DNA of 64,000 nucleotides. It comes from Zasmidium citrigriseum (lineage: Eukaryota; Ascomycota; Dothideomycetes; Mycosphaerellales; Mycosphaerellaceae). The translations under genes were made by a program, and so were the position numbers. The DNA lies in the NCBI GenBank assembly GCA_002786025.1, contig NHNW01000056.1:1-64000 (forward strand), read 5' to 3'. Under the pieces are notes generated by a model that was given only the letters and a program-made list of their open reading frames with translations, was not told the origin of the DNA and did not search any database. How positions within the stretch are numbered: the stretch's first letter is position 1; the number at the start of each line of letters is the position of its first letter. Below, in pieces: positions 37,527 through 48,364 of this stretch.

Positions 37527-39607
37527 CTACCGCGCGAGCACCAATTCCATATCCCAGTCGTTCATGAACCACTCATCCAAACTCCAGTCGTCGGGAGAGC
37601 TCAAGCTGCCTAATGTCCTGGTGGCAAGCCCGACCTGCAAGCCATCCATAATCGGTACTTCATCCTGACTTTGCTTTCGTATGTGGCCCATGGTCCAGTC
37701 GACGTTCTCGAATGCCATTTGATATCGTCCCACGGTTTGACGCAATTGCTCCGCTCTCTCACTACCACCCAACTGCGTTTGCATCAAAGCCACAGTAGCC
37801 AGCATTGTCCATAGCTGTCTTTGATCTCCAGTAAAGCATGTACTTCTTCGCTGCCCAGATGTGATGGCTATATCCATCAGACGCAAAGCTTCGTGTTTCC
37901 AGAAAGATCGGAGCAGGAAATCGTGTCCAAGAGGCTCTGATAAGCAAAGCTGGGCAATCGTTAAAGCTGCGCGTACCTGATGGCCGTACATGATATCCAG
38001 TGCAAGCTTGTCTGCTTCTCCAGTCGATTCGTAGGTATCGATCATTGCGGTTGCGTTGCGAAGTACCGCGGCTTGGTGGGCGCCTCGAATAAATGTCGAA
38101 GGGTTGTTTCCAAGCTGGGATTGGTGCAGTGTCAGTAGGTATTGTCGAATGTTCAAAATGGCGGCTATTGTTTGAAGGCCTGGCTGTTCACGATGCCAGT
38201 CCTGAAGGAGCTTCAAGTGGGAAGTCAACATGCCAGACATGTCTCTGACTTCGTTGAGATCCAGCTGTGATCTGCCGGCATTGAGGAGAGTGCAAAGCTT
38301 CCTGCGGGCCTGCAAGCTCTCACGCAAGACCTGAGAGGAACTGTCCCGGGAACCAGCAATACCTGACGTAGAGTAGTCCTCGTCGGGGCCGCAGTGGTCA
38401 TTTGCCGGCAGCGCCATCGGCGGCATGCCCTGCTCAAAAGCTGCTTGTAGCTCAAACTCAACCGCTGCAAGCCAAAGCCTGCGCCGAACACCGATCTCCG
38501 AAGCTGTAGCTTGTTTGGCACGACGTTGAAGTCGGCTTTCGTTCAAACCCGCGGACATGAATGTACGAAGGAGCTTACCAGCATTCGCATACGTCTCTTT
38601 GAAACGTCTGGCATTGATTGCTGTGCGAGTAAGAGTAGAAATCGGGCTTGCAGATCGGCGAGGTTTTAGCGTCTGGAAGGTTGGTGCTCAATGTACTGCT
38701 GGCAGGCAAAGATGATCGCTGTCGCCTGGTCGCGTGGAGAGAGTGTGCCATCTTTGGAAGGCATAATTGACGTCGACTTCAGGCACTTGGCCATGGTGAT
38801 GATGAGTAGGACGATGATCAAGGAAGATGGGTCCGGCGTGCTGTCAGCTTTCCACAGATCCTCATAGGCACACTGAAATGAAGTTCGGTCCAGAATATGG
38901 TGTACGCTACCCATGGTCCTGAAGTACGATTCGATGAGGCCGTCAGCTTCCATTCTCGGCGGGAAATAGGAGCGGAGTGACGAAACATCAATCGGTCCTG
39001 TAGGCTTTAAAAGTTGCAGGCTTGCCATCTCGCCCTGGTGCAGAGCTTTACGTATGTTCTCCATGATCCGGAAGATTGCAAAGGCCTCCTTCGTGAACTC
39101 TCGCAAGCCTGGCATGCGGTCCACGATGTGGCTCCAGCTCGTATTGTACTTGTGGGTCGTGGCTGCATCGATTCCCATCGGACGGAGTGATTCGATATTT
39201 GGACGTGAAGTGACATCTGTAGACAGGATCTCCGGCGAGGCATTGGAGGGTCCGCGGTCTCCGGTCGCCTCTCGAGAGTTTCGTCTCTCGGTGATGACCT
39301 GATCAAGCGTCTGGAAGCTGTCTGCGAGACCCTGCAATGCGATGGCGGCAGTGCCCATTCCAGATCCGCAGGACTTTGGACCATTAGGAGACTGCACCTG
39401 GTGAGCGACTTCTGGCTCATCAGGTTGGCTCACCACACATTTTGGCGACTCGCTCTCGCTGTGCAGGTACCGGCATTTGGAAGGTGTTTTTGACTTGGCG
39501 CATCTGCCACAGATTGGGGAGACTCGATCGCAGTGGAGTCGCCTTCTTCTGCATTCCAGACAAGACCAGATCTTTCGTAGCCGCTTTCGAGGAGACTTCG
39601 TATTCAT
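37527..39607 (-). pseudogene. Zn2Cys6 transcription factor, apparently broken
   Basis: The upstream part (39607-38669) starts with a Zn2Cys6 DNA-binding cluster: C16-x2-C19-x6-C26-x6-C33-x2-C36-x7-C44, flanked by basic residues. Next come the start of the fungal regulator middle domain and an in-frame TAA at 38666-38668. The same frame continues with family-like LADLQARFLLLLAQQ. Near 38603 the matching frame shifts and resumes as ETYANAGKLLRTFMSAGLNES, leading to RRRLWLAAVEFELQ and GMPP, then to the stop at 37527. Family order thus survives across one nonsense codon and one frameshift. A 50-bp intron from GTACAT to TGCAAG would restore the frame, but it would delete conserved residues and has a weak donor. 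A pseudogene is the better reading. Confidence 0.6.
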
Positions 39608-40005
39608 CCTGTGTCAACAAAGCGATCTTTGACAAGATCCAGACTCAGTCGTCCAGGTTACGTAGTGGCTCCTGTGCCTGAATGCTGGCTTGTTTGGTCC
39701 TGCGATTCTAGAAGATTTTGAGCAGCGCAATCCAGGCAGATATAAGGAGCGCTGATGTGCTCCCTCGTAGCACATGCAGAGTATTTCCAGTAGATTGCAA
39801 ATATAATTCTCATGGAAGAAAATGTATAGAATGGCGTAAAGAGGATGAGGTGTAGTGCAGCTCGCAGATACGAGCAGTCGCGCCTTCTTCAACCCCAACG
39901 CCAAGACCCCGCCCGCCTCAGCCGAAGCAGCTTCGCCTCTTGCGCCTCGAAACCTCGTGTTTACGATCAACCTGAACCGAAAGTAGCAAGTCGTCGCCGA
40001 TCACC
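39608..40005. other. Divergent promoter region
   Basis: Spacer between the broken regulator (minus) and the acidic protein gene (plus). No element recognised. Confidence 0.35.
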
Positions 40006-40527
40006 ATGGCGGCTCCACAAGGCGGCATGCCGCTTCAGGTGACCGTATACATCGACAACGGCCAGATCCTGGTCACCAACAGCGGGTTTCTGGATATCAC
40101 CGCCAACGAGATGCTCGCGGAACTGCAGCGGATCCAAGACGAGGCGCAAGAATTGGGTGATTTGCTGCACAGACCAGCGGAGGGTGAGGATGAGGATGGG
40201 GAATTGGAGAGCTACTATGAGGGTAGCGAGGAGGGAGAAGAAGGCGAGGTGGAGGAGGATGGGGATGAAGTTGATGAGGACGTGGAGATGGAGGACGCGG
40301 ATGAAGGTGTCGGCGGTGAGGATGCTGGTGAGGGAAATGGTGGTCAGGCTCGTGCTACAACCGAGGATGTGCAGATGGACAACGCCGACGCAGCCAGCAC
40401 GAGAAGCCGGATCTCGCAGTGGACCCGGGATGCTCGCCATCGTGGCCGCCTCTGGGCCCAGTCGTCGTATGAGAGTCTGCGTCGCCTGCCAGGACGAGTT
40501 CGCTCGGCCTTTCATGACTCTCGCTAA
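40006..40527 (+). CDS. Acidic hypothetical protein
   Basis: 173 residues; ATG in CACCATGG context. Residues about 8-48 look folded (LQVTVYIDNGQILVTNSGFL then ANEMLAELQRIQDEAQELG, a helix). Residues about 58-115 are almost all Glu, Asp and Gly. The C terminus is basic, with RSRISQWTRDARHRGRLW. The acidic and basic parts may pair with each other or with nucleic-acid proteins. No family is recognised. Confidence 0.6.
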   Translation: MAAPQGGMPLQVTVYIDNGQILVTNSGFLDITANEMLAELQRIQDEAQELGDLLHRPAEGEDEDGELESYYEGSEEGEEGEVEEDGDEVDEDVEMEDADEGVGGEDAGEGNGGQARATTEDVQMDNADAASTRSRISQWTRDARHRGRLWAQSSYESLRRLPGRVRSAFHDSR

Positions 40528-40768
40528 GAGTCACCCACGGCACGGCTAGCCGTTGTACGTAGTACAAGGGCGTGGATGCGGTTGGCGAGTTGAAGTGGCA
40601 CCTGCTGCGAATCAATCGTAGAGAAGTAAGTTCGATTCGACTAGAACTGGTGGCAACCGTGCTTACTCGGCGTAGGGGATGGCAAGTCGTACATACGAGC
40701 GCCACAGCGATTCAAAAGACCGTCGCTGGCAACCGCACAAATGGGCACAATCCACGGCGCCTTCCATC

Positions 40769-42124
40769 ATGACCGCAGGAAATACCACATCGAGCAAAGT
40801 CGACTGCGCATCTACCTCCCCTGTCACCATAGCTGACAGCGTGGGATATGATACCGGCCTGACAGCATGGCTCCACGTTCTGGGCAGCTTCTTCCTCGTC
40901 TTCAATACCTGGGGAATCTTGAACGCCTTTGGCGCCTTTCAAACCTACTACTCTTCTGGTGCTCTTTTCAACGAGTCCTCATCTTCTATCTCTTTGATCG
41001 GCTGTCTCGAAGCCTTCATCCTTCTCTTCACCGGCTGTCTTGCAGGACCTGTATTCGATCGTGGCCACCTTCGCCTTCTGGTCCTCGTAGGAACCTTTCT
41101 CATCGTCTTTGGCCACATGATGCTCAGTCTCTGCAAGACGTACTGGCAAGTTGTGCTCGCGCAGGGTGTGACGATTGGGCTTGGGACTGGATGTTTGTTC
41201 GTGCCTTGCGTTGCCATATTGCCTCAATACTTCAAGAAGAGGCTGGGATTGGCTTCAGGCATTGCCATTGGAGGGTCTTCTGTTGGAGGTTAGACATACT
41301 GCAACATTGCGCCGCGGTCCACCATTGACGTTCGCGACCCCACAGGTATCATCTACCCCATCGTCCTTTTCCGCCTCATTGACGAGATTGGCTTACCATG
41401 GGCTGTTCGCACGCTCGGCTTCATCGCCCTCGCAACACTCATCATCCCAATCTGCATCATCCGACAACGAAGTATGCCCTCTCAAGCTCGCCGGCTAATC
41501 GACTGGACCGCCTTCAAAGACGTCGACTATCTCTTCCTCGTCTTCACCGGCTTCTTGGCATACATGGGCCTCTTCGTCCTGCTCTTTTACCTGTCCTTCT
41601 ACGCCGCCAACGCTGAACTTACCCGCACCTCTCTCGCCTTCTACCTTGTACCCATCTTCAACGCCGGCTCTTGCGTTGGCCGTACAGTCCCAAACGCCCT
41701 AGCCGACAAAACCGGCCCCTTCGACCTCATCGCACCTGGTGCTGTCATCGTCGGCCTCCTGGAGCTCTGCATGATCGCCGCACAGAACAGCAGCGGTATG
41801 ATCGCCCTCGCTGTTATCTCAGGCATCTTCAGCGGAGTCCTGATCGGTGTCCTCCCGCTATGCTTCATCGCCTTGACGAAGGATAGGTCGAAAATCGGTA
41901 CGCGGATGGGTATGGGCTTTGCGTTCTTTGGCTTGGGTGTGCTTTGTGCTGGACCTGGTGCGGGGGGTACTCTGGGCGATAAGGATCCGTTGAATTGGAA
42001 GCCTGCGTGGGTGTTTGGAGGGGTGAGTACTTGTGCTTCTGGCGTTGGCTTTGCGGTGTTGAGGGTGAGGAGGTTTGGTATGGGGAACATCTTCGGAGTC
42101 TCATCGCCAGGAGAGGAGACGTAG
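40769..42124 (+). CDS. MFS transporter of the monocarboxylate-porter type
   Basis: Exons 40769-41288 and 41346-42124 give 432 residues. The 57-bp intron 41289-41345 (GTTAGA ... CCACAG) falls in phase 1 at a Gly codon. An in-frame ATG at 40679 could add 30 residues. About 12 membrane segments are evident, beginning LTAWLHVLGSFFLVFNTWGI (20 residues), with the typical TM1 pattern ...NTWGILNAFGAFQTYY of fungal MCT-like proteins and the TM4-5 block QGVTIGLGTGCLFVP. Family members sit in the plasma membrane or vacuole and carry carboxylates or related small molecules. The substrate here is unknown. Its neighbours give no pathway clue. Confidence 0.85.
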
Positions 42125-42189
42125 CCTACGCGGCAGATGCGCCCTTCTCTGAAGATGGTGGACCTTCTGTTGAGACGTTCTCAACCCTC

Positions 42190-42468
42190 TTACCATCTCG
42201 CCTTCATGAATGTCTTTCGGATCTTTGCCTTTGCTTGGATGTTGCAAGCTTGTTCTTGCACATAGAACGCTATTTGGTACCGACATTGCACATCCCTCAG
42301 CAATTCTGGAGTTGTGAGGGTCCAGAAGTCGGTGGTCTCTCGCCAGCCCCAATCAATCGGGAGAAACCTTACTGCCCCGTAAACGCCCACCGCCGCGGTC
42401 TTGTCCGCATGGCTTCCGGTTGTGAAGGATATCGCTTGTGGATCGAGTGTCGTTTCTGCTGTCGACAT
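42190..42468 (-). CDS. Small hypothetical protein
   Basis: 92 residues from ATG 42468, which has a good start context; the frame is open upstream to 42609. Content is protein-like, with a Trp-rich middle (GAVRFLPIDWGWRETTDFW) and a basic end. It lies tail to tail with the transporter, 65 bp apart. No family is recognised. Confidence 0.45.
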   Translation of the reverse strand: MSTAETTLDPQAISFTTGSHADKTAAVGVYGAVRFLPIDWGWRETTDFWTLTTPELLRDVQCRYQIAFYVQEQACNIQAKAKIRKTFMKARW

Positions 42469-43055
42469 CGTGCATGCGTTTTGCAGTCTTCTGTGGCTCC
42501 GTATTGGTGATTGATTTGATTTGATGTAGAGGGTCAGATGTGTTCTTGAGATCGGGTAGCAGGTGGATTTATCTGCGGCAGCCTGGGTGAGGTTTTGTGT
42601 GATCAACATACGTCATTCCAATCCATGTGAAGTTCGCCGTCATACCATACCAGCTCTTTGCCAGTGTATGCCTTGATGCCTGATGTTCTCCCCTCTTCAC
42701 TTTTCCGATCATGCATTTGCTACCGGAACGTTTGCTCCACACTACGCTGTTGCCGCCACGGTGGCCAGCTGTCATGTACTGGAGTCGACGCCCATTCTCT
42801 TCTCTCTTCGCTCTCTCTCCAACCAGTCCATCGATATCAGCTCTTCATATTCATTGTCGCTCCCACAACCACATGTGTTCATCTCGAGACTGACGCCAAA
42901 TCGAAGTGAAGCATCCGCCAGGCGTCAACACACCAATGAAGCCGCAAACCTCACCCAATTCTGCTTCACTTTTCTTCACTCACATGCACCCCCCTGGCCC
43001 ACATCAAATACCTTTCACACACCTCCACCCCTTCTTCCTCCAAGCAACACCAACC
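42469..43055. other. Divergent spacer, nothing recognised
   Basis: Lies between two small hypothetical genes; short frames only. Confidence 0.35.
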
Positions 43056-43280
43056 ATGCCAGCACCACCACCACCATCACCAGCAGCCGGCCGGGGCTCT
43101 GCGCTACCACTAGCACCCCCGCGCCAACAAAACCTCGCCGAGCGCCTGCGCGCGCGGGAGTACATCGCGCTCATCGAGCGCGCGAGGAGAGTTTGGGTGG
43201 GCGGCGTGGAGTTGAGTGCCGAGGGGAGGATGGTGCTTGTGAGGGAGTTGAGGGAGGAGTTGGGGGGGAGGGGATATTGA
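43056..43280 (+). CDS. Small hypothetical protein with helical C terminus
   Basis: 74 residues from ATG 43056 (CAACCATGC). A Pro/Ala-rich start is followed by a likely long helix (LAERLRAREYIALIERARRV), then VWVGGVELSAEGRMVLVREL. Third codon positions are strongly G/C biased, supporting coding. No family is recognised. Confidence 0.5.
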   Translation: MPAPPPPSPAAGRGSALPLAPPRQQNLAERLRAREYIALIERARRVWVGGVELSAEGRMVLVRELREELGGRGY

Positions 43281-43693
43281 CTGGCGTTTTGGTAGGTAGA
43301 CAGGGTGTAGATAGTGGGCAGCGAGGGGCGGTCGTCAATGGGCGATGCGCTTGTGGAGGGCATCAGACCGGCGGCGTGCGTGAGGCGCTGGCGGCTGGAG
43401 CTCGCCATAAGGGTTTGATGTTGACGAAAGCGATAGGTGGAATGAAAGAGCAGATAGCATCATGGATACGATTGACTTTCTGGAGAGAGAGCAAAGCTAG
43501 CAATTCAGACCATGTACAAACTGTATTCTGTTCAACTCCTTCATGTCGTCAATCGTTGTGTCAATGACCGCCACAGAGCATACTCTCATCTCATAACCCT
43601 CGTACAAAGCAGTCGCGAGTCCGTATCCATATCCATTATCAACACCTTGCTGATCCACCGTAACCAATTCACCAGTTCCCGGCATCCATCGAT
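43281..43693. other. Convergent spacer, nothing recognised
   Basis: 3' ends of the small gene at 43056 and RING gene 2. Confidence 0.35.
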
Positions 43694-45099
43694 CTACTTC
43701 CTCCACTTGGCGTAGCTCTCTGCCAACGCAGCCATGTCTCGCTGAAACTGACGATCCGCCTCTTCGCGAGCCTCACGCTGCATTCGATCGAACTCATCCT
43801 CCTCTTCTTCCTCAGACTGGCCTTCCAACGTCACCTGCAGCAACGTGAGCTGTTTGAGCGTCGTCTTAGCGCGGCATTTTGGACACTCGCCTTTGTGCTC
43901 GATCCACTAGATTATAAAGTCAGCAAAATGCAGTGGAGATCAAAGCGAGTTGCAAGTCTTACCGGAACAATGCATTCGAAGCAGAAGATATGTCCCGATA
44001 CACAGCCGACGCGAGCATGTTCCTTGCACTTCTCCCAGCAGACGCCGCACTTGTTGTCCAGCAACTGCGTCTCCTCGTGCGTGAGCTCTGTTCTGGCCTT
44101 CAGGTCTGGGATGTTCACGATGACGGCAACAGGCTGAGGCAGATCGTTCCGCAGGTCTTGAAGCTGTTGCGGCGTCCAGGGTACTATGGCAGCATCGTCT
44201 TCCTCCTGTTCCTCGTCTTCCTCATCGGCAAATGCCAGCTCCCACAGCTGATCCAGGATGTGATCTACCTCGGTCTCGTCATTGACAATACTTTGCATCT
44301 CCTGGCTCGTTTCAGTCTCGATATCACCGTGAAGCGAGGGCTTCAGCTCAGCTTTGAGCTCTTCGGTATGCTCCCTCATCTTCGACTGTCGGTACTTCCA
44401 CTGATCGTCCAGTGCTTTGACTTGTTCTTGACGAGCCGACTGCGTCATGTCGGGATCCTCACGGAAGTCCTCCAAGGCGTTCTGCACACGCGTATGCCAA
44501 CGTAGAGTGTTGTAGCGGCGCTGCGTCATGTAGTCCTTGATCATTTCCATCTGCTCCGGAGTCTCTTCGCGAAGGCGTTGCCAACGCTTCGGATCGTTCA
44601 GTATCTCGAGAGTCCGGTACGCGTCCTTCAAGATCTCCCATCCTTCCTGCCACTTTGGCTCGGCATAGTCGACGGCCTGCTGCCACTCCTTCGAGAGCAT
44701 CGCCCAGCAGTTGTTCATGCGTGGCAATGCAGCCTCGAACCGCTCCACGACTTGAGTGTGCATAGCAACAACCGCGTCGAGCTCTTCTTCGGTCATGGAC
44801 TCAACGGCCGTGATCTGGTTCAGCGCGTCTTGCGTGTAGAGGCGATACCAGAGCGCGTTCATATGGAGAGTCTCGATCAGCTCGAACTTGCGGGTCTCGC
44901 ACGTCGGGGTGCCGTACTCGGGGCCATGAGCAGGCCAGGGCGCGACGTTGCTGTTTGCGATGTCGATGTGCCGGAATTTCTGAGGATGGGTGCCGACTTG
45001 AGGTGCGTGGATGGATTTGGCGATTGTGTCGTTGCGCGGATCGTAGGGTGGTTTGCTACGCTGGAGCGGTGGCAGCTTGGCCCAGGCGGTCGAAGGCAT
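43694..45099 (-). CDS. RING-finger protein, family member 2
   Basis: Exons 45099-43963 and 43906-43694 give 449 residues. The 56-bp intron 43907-43962 (GTAAGA, CTGAC branch, TCTAG) lies inside the RING, in phase 0. The RING runs CGVC, CVSGH, CFEC, then after the splice CPKC. The Cys-to-His spacing is three residues rather than the usual one, so zinc geometry may differ. The middle is long, charged and helical. A Glu-rich stretch precedes the RING, and a helical tail of about 45 residues follows it, unlike the sister genes. Probable E3 ubiquitin ligase. It diverges from member 3 with a 279-bp shared upstream region. Confidence 0.85.
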
Positions 45100-45192
45100 C
45101 TTGATGTTGCCGTCGTCTGATTATCGATTTCGAACTCGGCGATGCTGGAAATGGCGAGAGGTGGTGAAGTCGCGCGGGATATAAGGTTTTGG

Positions 45193-45258
45193 CGCTAGCG
45201 AAGTCCCGAAGCGCGCATCCCTGTCGCTCGCTTATGGCCGGCAGTCGCGCGAGTGAAT
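45193..45258. promoter_or_regulatory. Shared upstream elements of divergent RING genes
   Basis: CGCTAGCG (45193-45200) resembles the CGCTWAGCG element of the F-box and NLR genes. CGAGTGAAT (45250-45258) is an exact inverse copy of ATTCACTCG. Both lie between RING genes 2 (minus) and 3 (plus). Function inferred. Confidence 0.35.
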
Positions 45259-45378
45259 GAATGCGTCCCGATCACATCCAGCCAGATCTCTGCTTGCGAC
45301 ACACCGACAGTGCCACTGTTCTACAGCACAATTGCTCCTGCGCCCGACGCGTCGTGCAGGAGAGTGCATCGACATCCA

Positions 45379-46530
45379 ATGGCATCCCCACCCAGCCTCA
45401 AACTCGAGCGACTCGAGTATCACGAGCATTACAAGACCGATATCGCCACGCCTGGTCCGTATTTCATTGAGACAGACGCAGACATCGTACATGTCCACGA
45501 ACTCCTGAAAGAACTCCGCGATCAATTCGAAAAGAACAGCAACATCTTCTGGGAGAGCGTGCAAGCCAGCAGGAAGAAAGCGTTTGCAACAGCCATCCTT
45601 TCCGATCAGCACGTCCACGACATCCAGAAAGGCCATGATGCGATGTTGCAAGATGTTAAGAAGACGATGCCGCGGATGGCGTACTGCGAAACGATGCTGC
45701 CAAAGGACCTTCTGGGTTTCCTCACGTACTCCCCAGAATGGCGGTCCTCAAATCACAAGATGCAACAGGGTAACGCCGTTCTCGAAATGCTCAACGACCC
45801 CATCGAACGAGCTGTTGCGAGAAACAGGGAGCGGGCGATACAGGTCAAGGCGGTCGACGCCTTTCGTGAGTCTCGACTGAAGGAAATGACTGATCGCCTC
45901 CGTCGCACCATGTCCGCCATGGCGATATTTCAGCGTGTCAAACATGCATTCGGAGACTCCACTGCTCGTCGCCAAGAACGAGACGAAGTTTTTCTGCCGG
46001 TTTGGAGAAGCTGGATAGAAACGGAAGATGACATCAAGAGGCAGATGAGAATCTTCAGACGAGACCTGCAGCCGGATATTCTCGCCGATTTGCAAGACTT
46101 CCAGCATCCTTTGCGTGCGGAGTACCTCGCTCTACAGGAGAGGGCTTACCCATACATGCAGACGATGCTAGAGATTTTGGAATATGAGCCGACTGAGCCC
46201 GGCGTCGAATGGGAGCTGTATATCGACCATCTTCGGGAGTGTCTGCCAATGCCACACCCGGTGCATCTTGATCTTCCGCTGCCTGCCGACGCCGGACACG
46301 AATGGCAGCAGCTGGCCGACGGCCAGTGCTCGATCTGCATGGACGACTTTACCGACACCACCGCGATTATGGGATGTCAGCACGCCTTTTGCTTCGAGTG
46401 CGTAGCGACCTGGGTGTACGATAATCATTCCTGCCCGAAGTGCCGGAAAGAGACGAAGCTGGACGACTTGCGGAGGATTGTGGTGACATCGACGGGAGTT
46501 CAGGATCGAGATCCAGGAAAGAGCGTTTGA
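45379..46530 (+). CDS. RING-finger protein, family member 3
   Basis: 383 residues from ATG 45379; an in-frame ATG at 45253 is less likely because the family start LKLERLEYHEHY follows the later Met. A helical, charged middle (about 30-310) is followed by a complete C3HC4 RING near the C terminus: CSIC, CQH, CFEC, CPKC, then KLDDLRRIVV, a tail shared with members 1 and 4. Probable E3 ubiquitin ligase. It is the same-strand neighbour and close paralogue of member 4, 434 bp away. Confidence 0.87.
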   Translation: MASPPSLKLERLEYHEHYKTDIATPGPYFIETDADIVHVHELLKELRDQFEKNSNIFWESVQASRKKAFATAILSDQHVHDIQKGHDAMLQDVKKTMPRMAYCETMLPKDLLGFLTYSPEWRSSNHKMQQGNAVLEMLNDPIERAVARNRERAIQVKAVDAFRESRLKEMTDRLRRTMSAMAIFQRVKHAFGDSTARRQERDEVFLPVWRSWIETEDDIKRQMRIFRRDLQPDILADLQDFQHPLRAEYLALQERAYPYMQTMLEILEYEPTEPGVEWELYIDHLRECLPMPHPVHLDLPLPADAGHEWQQLADGQCSICMDDFTDTTAIMGCQHAFCFECVATWVYDNHSCPKCRKETKLDDLRRIVVTSTGVQDRDPGKSV

Positions 46531-46964
46531 GACCATTTACACAACTGTGCTCAGGAGTCAATGCAAGAGGAGTTGTACTACTGACCAAGACTTAGAGAAT
46601 GCTTGGTAGACGCCGCTATTGGGCGCGAGGATAGGATTGTAGTTTCTAGACTAGTGCACATCTTCAGCAAGGAGTATGCCATTGTCTTCATTCACCTCGC
46701 CAAAGCACGTCCAGAATCAACAAAGCTATTGGTCCCGACAGGGCCCGAGTTCTAACTCACGTCACTCGCGATCGCGGGATTCGCCAATCAGTCACGCAGC
46801 TTGCTCTGGATAAAACACGCGACGCCTCCTCCACAAATGTAAACAGCCATCCCGACGAATCCATCCCAAAACATTCGACTCCACTTGTTTACACAGACCT
46901 CGACCTGTCAAGAACTTAGCAAAGGCAGTACCTCCAGATTTATCCACCCCAACACCAGACGACG
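46531..46964. other. Spacer between RING genes 3 and 4
   Basis: No gene. GTCACTCGCGATCGCG near 46761 contains a palindrome (CGCGATCGCG) and a partial match to the ATTCACTCG motif. Confidence 0.35.
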
Positions 46965-48119
46965 ATGACATCCTCGACTCGGCTCTACCTCCAGCAGCTG
47001 CCGTTGCCAGACGACTACCTGGCCGGTACATCGACCCACGATCCACGGCACTCCGACTCACGAGATCGGAAAGAACAGGTACGCAACATCGTCGAAGAGC
47101 TATGCGGCTTGAGTCTACGGATTGCGAAAGAGTTCAACCGGCATATCGAGGAAATCGAGAAGAAAGCATTCGGTCCGTTCTCTCTGTCCGCAGAAGAGAT
47201 AGAGGAGATCCACAGGGAGCATGAGGACGTCATGGTGGGAGTTCGAGGCGGCATCAGCCAGATGATCCGATGGAGGAAGTTGCTGCCAGAAGAAGACATG
47301 GCATTTACCCAATGGAGGTTCGAATGGAAACGCTGCAACGACCTCACCAATCAGGCCAACCACACGGTGCGGGTTTTGAATGACCCTCAGGCTCTTGCTC
47401 GAAAGCGTGCGACAGTCCGAAATCAGCAAATGACGGCCATCCGAGCATTTCGAAAGTCTCGTCTCGAGAAAATGGAGACATTCTTGGAGCACACCATGAA
47501 AGTCGTCGCGGTTTTCCAGGAGGGCGGAGAAATGGCGTTCAACGACCTTGATCGTTGGCTCGAACTCAGAGAGGAGGTGTTCTCACCCCTCAAGTGGGGC
47601 TTCAAGAGAGCATTCTGCGAGGACAAGCAAGAACTCGAACGATTCCGTGGTTACCTTCAGGCTGACATCTTCGAGGAGGTGGAAGACAAAGCAAATCGTG
47701 TCAACGCTCAGTTTGACGCCCTAGTGCGGGAGATCTTGTCCTTCTTGGCGACGATGGGCGAGCTTGTGCGTCCGAGACCACCCGACTTACCGGTTCTACT
47801 CGAGGGCGACGAGTTCCGCCTGGAGGCTTGCCTGCCTCGCCCTCGTGTCATCAGTATACAGCTACCCCTGGCCTCAGATGCTGGATACAAGTGGACGCAG
47901 CTCGTCGAGGGAGAGTGTCACATCTGCACGGAGCCATTCTGCAACCCGGTCGTGATTCTTGGCTGCGAGCACGCTTTCTGCCTGGAGTGTGCGGCCATGT
48001 GGATCAACCGCAATCGGAGCTGTCCCACGTGCAGAGGTGATGCTGAGTTGGATAGTTTGAGACGGATTGTTGTGGAGATCAAGGAAGCATCCGGTACTGG
48101 CGATGGTGAGAGCGCATGA
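46965..48119 (+). CDS. RING-finger protein, family member 4
   Basis: 384 residues, start in ACGATGAC context. Helical charged region about 30-290 with EEIEEIHREHEDVM like member 3. A proline-rich joint is followed by a complete C3HC4 RING: CHIC, CEH, CLEC, CPTC, then the shared tail ELDSLRRIVV. The layout and a common RVLNDP block mark it as the nearest paralogue of member 3, from tandem duplication. Probable E3 ubiquitin ligase; target unknown. Confidence 0.87.
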   Translation: MTSSTRLYLQQLPLPDDYLAGTSTHDPRHSDSRDRKEQVRNIVEELCGLSLRIAKEFNRHIEEIEKKAFGPFSLSAEEIEEIHREHEDVMVGVRGGISQMIRWRKLLPEEDMAFTQWRFEWKRCNDLTNQANHTVRVLNDPQALARKRATVRNQQMTAIRAFRKSRLEKMETFLEHTMKVVAVFQEGGEMAFNDLDRWLELREEVFSPLKWGFKRAFCEDKQELERFRGYLQADIFEEVEDKANRVNAQFDALVREILSFLATMGELVRPRPPDLPVLLEGDEFRLEACLPRPRVISIQLPLASDAGYKWTQLVEGECHICTEPFCNPVVILGCEHAFCLECAAMWINRNRSCPTCRGDAELDSLRRIVVEIKEASGTGDGESA

Positions 48120-48364
48120 TGTGCATGGTGAGCATGGAGGATAAAGGATTGGATGACATTATGTCTTGGAGAGGTCGTCATCGTGGAGGTCGTGACTGTT
48201 TGGTAGGAATGTGCGGCTTTGAGGCTATCGTTTGGACTGCGAGGAGCCACATGATGAGGGTTAAATAGTCAGGACATACGCTCTCTTGCGTGTGTAAACG
48301 AGTTGTCACTTGCTTGGCTGCCAGAGCGATGCCTTTAAAGCTCGTTACCTTGTGCATTCGTCAG

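Noticed and set aside
40626..40645. AGTTCGATTC, a B-box-like sequence
   Set aside because: No pairing T stem, no acceptor or anticodon stems around it, also when nearby GT-AG segments are removed.
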